A DNA stretch of 64,000 bases from Parasteatoda lunata. Taxonomy: Eukaryota; Arthropoda; Arachnida; Araneae; Theridiidae. A program made the position numbers and the translations under genes. The notes beneath the pieces were generated by a model. That model was given only the letters and a program-made list of their open reading frames with translations. It ran no database searches and was not told where the DNA came from. The stretch lies in assembly GCA_949128135.1 (NCBI GenBank), contig OX421977.1, forward strand, positions 45,719,034-45,783,033, written 5' to 3'. The stretch's first letter is position 1. The number at the start of each line of letters is the position of its first letter. Below, piece after piece: positions 12,112 through 23,377 of the stretch.

Positions 12112-12720
12112 TATGGGCGAATCTCAGGAATCATTAACCTATATGTCTTCAAACTTTTTTTTATAAATATATAACATAATAAGCGAAAATTAATTCGAAT
12201 AAAATTACAGGAATAACTATGCATTACTACGCGCAGTTTAAGATACGCGCAAACTTGCTTTTGGCTTTCATTTCTTATTTCAATCCTACATTTGACAACT
12301 TTTCATGAGTGTCGCTTAGAGTGTTTAACATACTTTTTATTTTTTTTCCAATATGTATTCTGCTTAAAAAAAACTGAAAGTCACTAAAAACATAATTTAG
12401 TAGCTCAGCTGTACTATCATATTTTCTTCAATGATATTTTTCGTGAATATTGACGTTTGCAAACACTTAAAGTTTGTCGCCAAATTTAGGCACATCAAAC
12501 CGTAACCATCGAAAATTGAAAAAAAAAAGGTATACCATCCAATTCTGCGAGTTGCAAGTTAAACTAATAATACAAGTTTGTTCTACTTTAAATAAGCATT
12601 TGGAATATCACTAACATAAAACTCGCAGAATTGGTTTGTATACCTTTTTTTTCAATTTTCTATGGTTACGGTTTGAAGTTTGAAGACATATATGTTAATG
12701 ATTCCTGAGATTCGCCCATA
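12112..12720. mobile_element. Nested-palindrome TIR element I
   Basis: The outer inverted repeat is about 45 bp: TATGGGCGAATCTCAGG at 12112 is matched by its complement ending 12720, and both continue through ATTAACNTATATGTCTTC. TA flanks both ends (12110-12111 and 12721-12722), consistent with TA target duplication. Inside the right part lies a second inverted repeat: 12496-12556 against 12620-12675 (arms with CAAACCGTAACCAT, GGTATAC, CTCGCAG). The right end would therefore form a tall hairpin. There is no coding region. Confidence 0.8.
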
Positions 12721-12767
12721 TACAAATAAATTATTTTCAGACTTTCTCATCACATACAATAGTTATG

Positions 12768-13849
12768 CTCGGAGAAAAATATTCTGGTAAAATTACCGCA
12801 TTGTTTGGTAATGATATTTCTGCTAAAAACTCATAATTTTGGTTAATAAAACCAAAATATACGGTATTTATACCATTCATTTTGTAATTTTTTCATTCAT
12901 ATGATAAAGTTTACCGAAAATTTTCATTTGCAAAGTTATAGTTCTTACTACCATGCACTGTTAGATATTTCTGAGTAAAAATTGTTCAATAACAATTTAT
13001 TTAATTGCTATTTTATCATGTTCAACTGAAACAGTCAAATAACTATACAAAAATGGAACATTCAAATTGATAAGAGTGAGAGAAATAATTTACTGAATGC
13101 TTTTTCCCAAAATGGTTTAACAATCAAAATTCTAGGCGCGCCAACTAGGCCCACCTTATGACGGAAGTCATTTATTTCTGTGCATTTGGTGCATACTGTA
13201 GCTGAGAGGACTAATCTCATAATCTCATAACCGACAGAACAAGGGATCGAATCCTAGTATCGACACCATAATATTTCTTTCATTCCTTCAACACATGAAG
13301 TGTTTCCAGTGTCTTGCACGTTTCAATTGGTGACCTTGGACTATTCGAATACGCGACTGCAATTCTCGCATAATGCATTTGCAATGTCCGTTTAAATTTC
13401 ATTTTTATGGTTTAGAAACTATACTAGTTGTAAATGGTTGCAAAGCAGTATATTTGCTTAATCATAACAGTTGTAAACGGTTTCAAAATCGTAAAGGTAA
13501 AATACTGTTCCTAACCCTAAATTTTATGGTTAATTGTAAGGACAGATTACTGCCGGTAATTCTATCGTAATTTAATCATGGAAATTCTGACAGTGTACAG
13601 TTAGTAAAAAATACAAAAGTGAAAAGTAAATTTAACCGAATAAATGGTTTTAATGCAATACTCTAAGGTAAGATGATAAAATTATCAAATTTCACCATAT
13701 TTACCTAATTTTAACACATTTTATAAAACTATATTTTATTGTTAATTTTACTAAAATCATCACCAAGCTTTTGAATGCTCTTATAGAGCCAGAAACACGA
13801 GAATTGTTACAATATTCTGGTAGTTTTCCCCATATTTTTTTTCTCAGAG
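12768..13849 (+). mobile_element. Family B MITE, copy B1, split by A2
   Basis: Left end CTCGGAGAAAAATATTCTGG; right end, read inward, CTCTGAGAAAAAAAATATGG followed by CTACCAGAATATTGT. Family phrases include GGTATTTATACCATTCATTT, GTTTACCGAAAATTT and, on the right, TCTTATAGAGCCAGAAACACG. The B sequence is interrupted by A2 (12956-13595). Without A2 the length is about 442 bp, close to B4 (about 430 bp). Confidence 0.8.
12956..13595 (-). mobile_element. Family A MITE, copy A2, nested in B1
   Basis: Begins CACTGTTAGATATTTCTG and ends AATTCTGACAGTG. It is reversed relative to A1, so its tRNA-like module reads on the plus strand (13201-13268: GCTGAGAGGACTAATC, then AGGGATCGAATCCTAG). Other family phrases are GGAAGTCATTTA, CCTTCAACACATGAAG, TACTAGTTGTAAATGG and GGTTAATTGTAAGG. 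The frame at 13373-13570 is fortuitous. Confidence 0.85.
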
Positions 13850-14710
13850 TAAAATTATTGCTTGCATAGATTTGTATAATTCGTTTTGTTCTGAGAATGA
13901 AATCGCAAATATCCTATGAATTCTCATTAATTTGTAATGATTATAACAATTATAATGATAACTTAAACGATATCTTAAGGCGAGTAATAACATCATACCT
14001 CTTATATTGATACAAGATATATAGATTATAATATAAGATGAAGAAGCATTGAGTACTCTTGACTGCCCTATTTTGTGATTGTATCAAATATTTTTTCAAG
14101 AGACAGGTTGAAAATGTATTTTTATGCAAATTTAATATAAAGAGTTGTGCTTACAATAGTACAATTGATCGAAAAATCTTTCCTACTTGTTTAATTAGCA
14201 AAATTAATTTTTGATAAAACTTTCTCATTTTTTAGTTTAGTGCTGAAATTTTTTGTCTCTTTTTCATACTTTTACAGTGATTTAATAGTATAATTACATA
14301 TTTCTAACATCTTTAAAGTTTTATTTTAAGTTTTTTTTTAAAATCAAACCTGATCTTTTAATTTCAAAATATTTAAAAAAAAAAGTAAATAAAAAGCTTG
14401 AGTACAAGTTTCTTCCGAGAAAATATTTTTTACAACTTTTCACATTAATAAAAAATGATTGATTCCATACAGTATTTAAATGATTAGTAAAAATAACATG
14501 CATAAAGCTCTTAAACATAACCCCAAGAAAGTAAGAATTGTTTTCCATTCCTCATGTACTTTGTTTTATTACGAAATAGAAATACATGATTCTGCTTTTA
14601 GATAAATGTCAAAGCCATTTTCTCAGTCGGTATGGATTTAAAACATTCCTTTGGCTTTTTAAATTTTAAACCAGCGTTATGTTTCCCATCCATTGTGAGG
14701 TGAGGTGAAC
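13850..14710. other. AT-rich stretch, nothing recognised
   Basis: No supported feature. The minus-strand frame at 14321-14548 has only AT-driven composition. Confidence 0.55.
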
Positions 14711-15217
<507 letters not shown>

Positions 15218-15479
15218 TGGCACACATAGATCAGAAGCTGGATGGGTTTCGAGCAGTAATTGAAAAGGGAATTATTATAATATAATTCAAGTAAAATATA
15301 ATATTATTTAATGTTTAAAACAATATTTATAATATTTACAATTTTATTTATATTATTTAAAAATAATAAAAAAATAATAAAAAAAGGATATTTATAATAT
15401 TTTAAAGGATTTTAGTATATTGGTTGAAAAATATTATTTTACACTAAAAATATTATTTTATATATAGCACAATATTATT
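15218..15479. other. AT-rich stretch
   Basis: Dominated by ATAATATTAT-type low-complexity sequence; no feature recognised. Confidence 0.6.
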
Positions 15480-16790
15480 TAAATGTTCCATAATATTTAC
15501 TCTTGTATTATATTATATTTGCCCAACATTTCATTAAAATTAATTAAAATTTTATTTGAAAAGGGGATTCCAAAAAATGTCACTTTCCAACGTTATTTTT
15601 TCTTCCTATTATGAAAATATTTTATTTTATTGTTTCTCAACTTCTATTCTTCTTTTAATTTATAATCGTTAAAAATTTCTCTTAAATGAATTAAAATTCT
15701 ATTCGAGTAAGACATCTAAGAGAATTGACACGTGTCACAATCCTTAATTCTTATATGATGATATATCTTATTTTATTTTTTCCCAAATTTTTCTTCTTTT
15801 AGTTTATATTCGTTAAAAATTTCTTTTAAATGAATTAAAATTTTATTAGAGATAGGTTTCCAAAACTTATGACGCAGGTCAACGTTGTTTATTCTTATAT
15901 GATGATACATCTTATTTTATTACTTCTCAACTCCTAATCTTCTCTTAATAATATATTTGCTTAAAATTTCTCTTAGATGAATTAAAATCGTACTAAAGAA
16001 AGGATTCCAAAGGTAATGATACATAACAACGTTGCACAATGATGATACATTTTATTTTATTATTTCCCAACTTTTATTCTTCTTTTAATGATATATTTGT
16101 TCGAAATTATTCATAAATGTATGAAAATTTTAATAGAAAAATGGTTTTTAAAGCATTGACACGAGTCACCGTTGTTTATTATTATATAATGTTGTCTTAT
16201 TTTATTACTTCCCAACTTCTACTCTTGTTTTAAATTAAATTTGTTTACTATTATGTTGTATTAAGTTAATTAAAATTTAATTAGAGAAAGATTTCCAAGA
16301 GTAATAACATAGGCCAACGTTTATTCCTATATGATGATTATTTCTTAACTTCTATTCTTGTTTTAATTCATATTCGTTCAAAATTTCTTTCAAAATAATT
16401 AATATTTGATTGCAGAAAGGTTATTAAGAGCAATATTACTTTTAACGTTATTTATTCTTGTCCACCACTGGATGCTTTTTTTAAAAATAATTTTTGAACA
16501 AATATTCCTGTTCTAATTTAAACTCATTCAATTCATTCAATAAACTCATTCAATTCATTCAATAAACTCATTCAATTCATTCAATAAACTCATTCAAGAA
16601 TATTATGATTTGAAAACGTTATTTATGTTCCTTATATGATAATGTTTTATTTTATTTTTTCTCAACACCTATTCTTGTTTTAATTTATATTCATTCAGCA
16701 TTTCACTTAAATTAATTAAAACTTTATGAATAAGCGGTATCTAAGTTTAATAGCACTTGTCAAGCTCATTTATTCAGACAATTCAGCGTT
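15480..16790. repeat. Degenerate ~146-bp tandem array
   Basis: An ATTAAAATTTTATT-type word recurs at 15543, 15690, 15834, 15981, 16121, 16269 and 16398, and again near 16715. The spacings are 147, 144, 147, 140, 148 and 129 bp. Each unit also holds TATATGATGATA, CTTATTTTATT, CCCAACTTNTATTCTT and a GAGAAAGGNTTCCAA-like phrase. Divergence is high, so the array is old. Its end is disturbed by a 22-bp minisatellite. Confidence 0.85.
16525..16597. repeat. 22-bp minisatellite inside the 146-bp array
   Basis: A little over three near-identical copies of ACTCATTCAATTCATTCAAT followed by AA. The near-identity contrasts with the old surrounding array, so this expansion is recent. Confidence 0.9.
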
Positions 16791-18594
16791 TACGTGTTTG
16801 ACATATCAATAGCGTCAGTCTTGAGAGGAATTAAAACAAGATATCCGTGGGATAAACTTCAAGTGCAAATTAGCGTCTTAATCCTACACAATTCTCGACA
16901 GCGCATAAGAGAAAATGTCATTCCCTAAATCTTTATATCCTTTTCAAACTCTTTAGGATGCCTTGTCTTATATCAGCTATGATGTAGAGCTAGATTAGAG
17001 AGATTTCTAAGATAATTTGTTTGCTTTCCATTTCAAGCACTTAAAATAATTGTTTATGATGTAAAATTTAATATAAGAAATAATATTTCGATTTAATTAT
17101 TTATCAATCGATTAATTATTAATCAATATAATTATTAGTTTGTTTCATTTTTAACACGTACTTCAAAATTTTTCTTTTCTGAAAATGAAACTTTTAATTT
17201 AACAACTTCTATTTTGAAATATTTATTTAAACTTTTCAAAGCATCATACGCAGAAAAATACATATTTGCTTTGTGGAAAGAACAAGCTTTTTTTTTCTCA
17301 GGCACCAGGAAAGCTATGAAAGTTAAATGGAAAGCAGGAGAACAAGTGAAAAAGAAAAGTACGAAACACAAGGAAGAAAATAACATAAGAAGGGGATATT
17401 AACAAAAGGAATGGGGAAAAAGGAAAAAAAAAGAGAAATGGAAGATGAGAAGAAGAGTACCCAAAAACACAGACTAAAAATAAAATCATTTAAACATACT
17501 TTTCAGAATCTAAATAAAAATTATAAGTCATTCTCCTACCGTACTTTTTTATGATATTTCAAAACACGTGGTGAAAGAAAGTTCGTATTTCCGAAAACAA
17601 CGTAATTATGTCTTTTTTGTTCAAGGTGCTTAAGGGAGGGTCTTATGATAAATATATTTTGATGATTTAATGATAAGAAGATTCATGACCTTATGCTTCA
17701 CCCCAATTTTAATTCACTAAGGAATTTTTAGTTTATTTGCTAAATTTTGCTACATTTTATTAAAATTGTAAAAAAATATTTATTAGTTTTTATGTTAATA
17801 ATAATGAATATTACTTTTGAACGGGGAAAAAGTTTTTATTATTAGCAAAAAGGTATTAAAATTTTTATATTGTTAAGGTATATCCTGCCTTTAGTTTCCC
17901 TTCTCTTTAACGGTTCAAAGTTAACATTATAAAGTACAAAAGAGTTAGTTATATTGGCATTTATTTTGTAAAAAAATATATAAACATAGATTATGAAGTT
18001 TATACATATTTTTAAAGTTTATTTGCTGACATTTATAATAAAATAGTAGCTTGTTACTATGATTATAAATTTAAAAATTATTGTTTTAAATCAAAATTCA
18101 AAAACAAATTGAGGAAGGTGACTAAAATATTAATACAGAAAATAAATTGCAATACAGAACATAGACAAACTCTACGTAGACATGTATTTTGTGAAAAAAA
18201 GTTTATAAATTCAGTTTATAAATTTTATGCAAATGATAAAAAGTTTTGATGGAATCATTTATAATAAAAAATGACTTGGTACTATCAAAACAAATTCCAA
18301 AACAATTATTAGAAGGGGAAAATAAAAAAAAAACACATTTAAAAAGGTGATGAAAACGTTATTGCAGAAAAATGTTAGTAGTACAAAGTATATTATATTT
18401 TACAGGTATTTATTTTTAATATAAAGAGTATAAAATAATATAATTAATGTAAAGAAAAAAAACATAAAGAGGCTTGCTGTTAAGAAAAATTTAAAAAAAA
18501 AATTAAATCAAAAATAAAAATAAAATTAAAAAGAAGAATATTAATCCAGAAATTTTTAGAAACTATTCTAGTTTCTCGGAAAGTATGTTCCCTC
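16791..18594. other. AT-rich stretch with a purine tract
   Basis: No gene is supported. A polypurine-biased segment lies at about 17366-17457 (AAGGAAGAAAATAACATAAG, GGAATGGGGAAAAAGG and similar). Frames over it on both strands reflect this composition. Confidence 0.55.
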
Positions 18595-19170
18595 AATTTT
18601 ACTCATATTTTGTATTTTATTAAGCAAAATTACTTCCTTTAAAATCATGTAAAAAATTGCGTATCTTACAGTTCAAAATGTTTTGACTATTAATAAATAA
18701 AATAATAAAATATAGCGAATATTTACTAAAAGTTGTTTTTTGAATGGAATTATCCTTTTATAATCGAAATTTAGAATTGTGTGCAAAAATTTTTCGGTTC
18801 CCTAGAAACTTTTCAAGATAGGGCGAAATACGAAAAAGTAAAATTCACATTAAGGAGCCCAAATTTTGGACCACTCTCCGGACGTTCCGCTTTCCTGATC
18901 GTAATATTGGGCCCATATGTTCCAGATTGCGAGCATTCCCCCTTCATTTTGGGGGCTGAAAATATTGAATCCGTTGAAAAAAATGTATGCTTATTCAGAG
19001 AAATTACTTTTTTGTGTCTGATTTCGGAACTTAAATTTATCGTCTGCACTAATTAATTAGCATATTAGAGGTCTTCCCCTTGAACCAATAAGATTGAGTT
19101 TTAGAACGTGAAGATCTGATCATTAAATAAAAAGTTATTCAGAGTGGTCCGCTCTTTTCGCGCACTGCAC
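18595..19170. mobile_element. Family D palindromic element, half copy D1
   Basis: Corresponds to the right arm of D3/D5. Shared phrases are AATATTTACTAAAAGTTGTT, AATTTTGGACCACTCTCC, CAGATTGCGAGCATTCCC, AATCCGTTGAAAAAAATG, ATCGTCTGCACTAATTAATT, GATCTGATCATTAAAT and the terminal TTATTCAGAGTGGTCCG ... CGCGCACTGCAC. Only one arm is present, so it would not fold back. The 91- and 78-aa frames on both strands are repeat frames. Confidence 0.85.
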
Positions 19171-19437
19171 AATTACACTCATGGGTCACACTAAGATCAA
19201 GAGTCCCCTCTCTCCATTCACCATTTACCATTCTACTTTCACCGTTCTATTTACTTGCTTATTTTCGATAAATACATAAAATGTATTCAGTATTATGTAA
19301 ATGTATAATGTAAATTTCATCCAAAGTTTTGAAACTGATTAAACAAACTGGAACTTTCTATAAATTGTGGTTTACATCATCTTTATTTGCAAGCTTGTTT
19401 TAGATGAACATCATTCGATGAGATCATGTTTTACGCA

Positions 19438-19760
19438 CGAATAATAAATAATAAATGTTTACTAAAAGTTATTTCTTTGCATGGAATTATTTTTGAATAA
19501 ACGAAATTTATAATTGTGTCTTAATTTTTTTAATTAGCTTAAAAAAATCTCGAAATATGATGAAATACGCAAAAAAATAAAATTAACATTAAGGGGTACA
19601 AACTTTGGACCGCTTTCCTGACAAAATTAAGGAGATCGTATTTCCCAAATTTTCCAAATATTTTATTAAGAGAAAGTATGTTTTCATATTCGAAAATTAC
19701 TACATATAGGAAACTCGCTTCTGAATAATTAAAACACGCAGTTCATTAGATTTCGCAGCA
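19438..19760. mobile_element. Family D fragment, copy D2
   Basis: Carries the D phrases AATAATAAATGTTTACTAAA, GCATGGAATTATTTTTGAAT, ACATTAAGGGGTACAAACTT and GGACCGCTTTCCTGAC in the order seen in D1. It is truncated at both ends, and no terminal TGTACAG-like sequence is present. Confidence 0.7.
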
Positions 19761-20049
19761 AATAAATTTTTCCTAAAATAGTGAAAAGTAAAAAATGTAA
19801 TTATTAACAATTTTTTAAAAAAAAATTTACATTCTTTTTAAACTATACATATTCACTTTTATAACCAGTTCAAAATACAGCATAATTTCTATTTCTTTTA
19901 CGAATGAGTATTTATTAATATTAAACTATACGATTCTTTAAACTACTTCTTAACTCGATTAAATAAATGTTAGTTTCTTTATGTATTTCCGTACTTTAGT
20001 CTGTTTTATTAATTTTGAAACTCGTCGGGCAAAGCTAGGATTTTATATA

Positions 20050-20737
20050 ATGGGAGTACAAATTAGTTCGGTCCGTTTTTTTGTGTTTAAAAATGCATTT
20101 ATTTCAAAACAAAATGAAGGAACAGATTAATCAAAGTATTGTCCATCGCTGGCTACTACTTTTTCCCGTCCCTCAGGCAATTTTCGAATACCATCTCGAA
20201 AAAATGTCTCGTCTTTTGAGGCGATCCAAGTTAGGACTCGATTTTTGATTTCTGCGAAAGAAGTGAACCAGTGATCTGCAAGATCATGCTGCATCCGTCG
20301 GAACAACCATACCTATACCGATTGCCCGTAATGGAATCGTCAGGTTGTAGCAGCTCATAGTATGCAGCACCATTCACCATTCTATTTTCACCGTTCTTGA
20401 AACGTCGAAATCATTCCCTACATGATTTATCAGTTGGAGCATTGTCACCATAAACTTCCACAAGCATTCGATGCGCCTCAGCTGCAATTTTCTTAAAATT
20501 AAAGCAGAAACATAAAACCTCTCGCTAATGCTGCTTAGTTGCCACAAAATTTAACATATTCAACAAATTAAAAAACAGGGTTTCTGTATGAAACTCAAAG
20601 CGATATAAACTGAATATTATTGAGAGATGTCTATTGAGAGATGTCTCTGAAACCACCGAAATCAGCTGTCACTATGAAACATTCATAACAGCCAGAGCCA
20701 CCTTTTGAAAGCGGACCGAACTAATTTGTACTCCCAA
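20050..20737 (-). mobile_element. Deleted mariner element
   Basis: Near-perfect ~27-bp TIRs ([A/T]TGGGAGTACAAATTAG followed by TTCGGTCCG) lie at both ends. TA flanks both (20048-20049 and 20738-20739), the mariner target duplication. At 688 bp it is about half the size of a full mariner. The minus strand keeps pieces of a mariner transposase but none of the catalytic region. It is inserted in the 115-bp array, which continues on both sides. Confidence 0.95.
20128..20521 (-). pseudogene. mariner transposase remnant
   Basis: Three pieces of a mariner-family (DDE/D) transposase are visible on the minus strand. An N-terminal piece contains FCFNFKK, EAHRMLVEVYGDNAP and a TGA where the conserved tryptophan of CREW is expected. 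A middle piece reads GAAYYELLQPDDSITG. A C-terminal piece contains LFRRMQHDLADHWF, then SKDETFFRDGIRKLPEG, ending VVASDGQYFD and TAA at 20130-20128. All three catalytic-aspartate blocks (TGDE, HDNARPH, SPDLAPSD in family terms) are deleted, and the C-terminal piece is in another frame than the middle one. The product cannot be active. The family match is from recall of mariner proteins. Confidence 0.93.
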
Positions 20738-21720
20738 TAATTTAAGGATTACACCCTATCTACTCAAAGCTTATTTAAAATAGTCATCTAAATTTCTCAC
20801 GTACATTTGCACCCAGTGTTTTGAAACTAAAACAAAACTAAAATTTTATTTAATTTGAGGATAACACCTTATCTACTTAAAGTTTATTTTCGATAGAAAT
20901 CTAAATTTCTCATGTACATTTGCAGTATCCAGTTGTACATTCGCAGTATTCTGAAATATTAAACTTTATGACTCTTTAAACAACTTCCTTATTAGATTAA
21001 ATGTTAGTTTCTTCATGTACCTCTTTAATATAGTCTGTTTCATTAATTTTGAAACTCCTCGAATAAAACAAGGATTTTATATAATTTAAGGATTACACCC
21101 TATCTACTTAAAGCTTACTTTAGATAGACATCTAAATTTCTAATATACATTTGCATCCAGTGTTTATAAACTAAAACTAAACTAAAATTTATTTAAATTG
21201 AGTATAATACCTTATCTACTTAAAGTTTATTTTAGATACACATCTAAACTTCTCATGCACATTTGTATTCAATGTTTTGTACTCAAAGTTTTGAAAATGA
21301 TAAAACAAAATTAGGATTTTATATAGTTCAAGGAAAGTACCCGATCTATTACCAAGATTACTTTAGAGAGACATATATTATGTAAATTCACATTCAAAGT
21401 TTGGAATCTGATGAAACAAACTAGAATTTTTTAAAAATAATTTGTAAATAACAACCTGTTTACTTACAAAACTTATTTCAGATTAACATCTAAACTTCTT
21501 ATGTACATTCACACTCATGGGTCACATCCTCTCTGTTTACATGCTTATTTTTGATAAATACGCAAAATGTGTTTAGTAATATATAAATGTAATATGTAAA
21601 TTTGGCTCCCAAAGTTTTGAAACTGATGAAACAAACTAGAATTTTATATAAATTGTAGATTACATCCTGTATATTTACAAGCTTATTTTAGATAAACATC
21701 ATAATATGATATCATGTTTA

Positions 21721-22663
21721 TCATAACTTCGAAACTTTCTTTCAAACATCTATCTTGGAATCATTTTTTAAATAACATCTTTTACACAATGTTTGAAGAA
21801 GTTCCGGTTAAGCAAAGTATAATAATAAAATAGATATAAAATAAATAAGGTTATAACTGAGGCTTTTCATAGTGTCTTTGGCTTATATACTCTGATTAGA
21901 AAACTCTAAAAGTTTTTAACATTATATCTATTCACTTAGATGAAGCAGCGAGATATCGAGATTATAAAGATTTCGATAAGTTATTTTTAAAATAAAATAA
22001 AAAAAAAAAAACAAGATGAGTCTACATGAAAAGCAATATATTTGATATGTTAAATAAACTTTGTTAGTTCTTGACTCAGGTCTTGAGTATCTGTCTTATG
22101 AAAAATGGAGTTTTTATGAAAAACTGTGAATAAAATGTGAAATTTAAAGATTACAGCGATTAAAAGATTGCTTAGATTATTAGAGATTGGTTTAGAAAAG
22201 ATGAAATTTTAATTAAAACTTATAATTTATAATTAGCCAACTTAAAAAGAAATATGATAAGGGTACTTGTAACTCAATTTCCTTATCATAGCTATTCAGC
22301 TTATTTCGTTCTAATTTTCAGCTTCTTCTTTTTTTTGTTTTTTTTTGTAGATTTTTAATAAACCAATATCATTTTGTAACCTGAGTAAAATAAAGTATAC
22401 AATTTAAAACAATTTTAATGCTTCCTGTGTTTAATGTATGTAAATTGGGATGTATTTTAAGTGTTTTTCTTAACATTTAAATTATACAAAAACTTTTATT
22501 TCCTTAGTTCTGTTAATGTTAAAATAATATTGTATATTCTCCGTGAAAGTAACATAAGTACAAAAACACTTTTTTATAAGTAGATGTTGCTCCTTTATGA
22601 CCTTTCTTAGTACAGTTTTTTTTGATTCCTAGTCAAAAGGAAAATATAAAATGTTTCAACAAG
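21721..22663. other. AT-rich stretch, nothing recognised
   Basis: No supported feature. Confidence 0.55.
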
Positions 22664-23377
22664 CACGGAAAAAAACATTTTGGTAAAATGAACATATTGT
22701 ATGACAAAAGACTTGTTTGGCTAAAAAAAAAAAACAACCTAATTCTGGTTAAGAAAACAAAAAATATATGGTATTTAAACCATTCACTTTTTTCCATTCA
22801 TATATTCATCGGTTTACCGAAAATTCATATTTTACAATCGTTATGAGTGGCATCAATGTGGGTATTTTCATAACAATGATAGTCACTGAATTTCTATGCA
22901 ATTCAAGGATATTGGGAGGCTGGCCCTCTGTCTTTTATTTGACTGGTGAGTCAATTTATCTATTCTTTTTTCTATTAACTTTTTTACTTTTCTATTGTTG
23001 GACATTCGCTAACCGAAAAGTGTGCAAAAAAGGTTCAAATATCAGACTATAAAAGAACTGCAACATTGCAGCATTTTAATTTATATTAAGCTCAATAGAT
23101 GGCAGCACGTTATTGAATTCTACTAATTTACCACACGATTTAAAACAAACATAAAACTGAAAAGCAAAATCTACCAAATAAATAGTTTTATTGCCATGCT
23201 CTACCAAATTTTACTACCTTGACCAATTTTAAAATAATATTTTATGGTTAATTTTACCAAAATTATTGATGAAGTGTTTTGGAGAATGTTTCCGAGCTCT
23301 TTGGTGTTCCCATAGAGCTAGAAATACTGTGAATTTTACCATATTCTGGTAGCTTTAACTATACATTTTTCTCAGTG
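22664..23377 (+). mobile_element. Family B MITE, copy B2, with ~280-bp foreign insert
   Basis: Left end CACGGAAAAAAACATTTTGG; right end, read inward, CACTGAGAAAAATGTATAG then CTACCAGAATATGGTAAAAT. Family phrases flank an insert: GGTATTTAAACCATTCACTT and GGTTTACCGAAAATT on the left, ACTGAAAAGCAAAATCTACC and CCATAGAGCTAGAAATACTG on the right. At 714 bp it exceeds B1 (without A2) and B4 by roughly 280 bp. The excess lies between about 22834 and 23130 and starts with an exon-like coding segment. Confidence 0.82.
22834..22945 (+). pseudogene. SLC17/sialin-like transporter exon fragment with splice donor
   Basis: An open 37-codon segment encodes TIVMSGINVGIFITM, then a short linker, then GGWPSVFYLTG. 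The order (small-residue helix with a G-x-x-x-T pattern, then a GGWPSVFY loop leading into the next helix) matches the middle of SLC17 major-facilitator transporters (sialin, vesicular glutamate and Na/phosphate-type). It ends after the first base of a glycine codon and is followed at once by a consensus 5' splice site, GTGAGT, at 22946-22951, as for a real exon end. No convincing 3' splice acceptor lies upstream, where family B sequence begins. There are no stops or frameshifts within it. It is most simply a gene fragment captured by the MITE. A true exon of a resident gene invaded by B sequence is the alternative. Confidence 0.6.

Larger units (their letters stand above)
19177..21720. repeat. 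Degenerate ~115-bp tandem array, twice interrupted
   Basis: A phrase of the form TTAAGGATTACACCCTATCTACT recurs in mutated form near 20742, 20855, 21086, 21198, 21327, 21442 and 21653. Spacing is about 112-129 bp or roughly twice that. Each unit also has AGCTTATTTTAGATAGACAT, CTAAATTTCTCATGTACATT and AAAGTTTTGAAACTGATGAAAC. The block at 19260-19440 closely resembles 21540-21717. The array is split by D2 (19438-19760) and the mariner (20050-20737). Confidence 0.8.

Noticed and set aside
18781..19056. 91- and 78-codon frames on opposite strands
   Set aside because: Both lie in the family D repeat, other copies of which have stops in these frames.
22946..23052. Continuation of the transporter-like frame past the splice donor
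   Set aside because: Beyond GTGAGT the residues become Phe/Leu-rich and lose any resemblance to the family; this is intron-like sequence.
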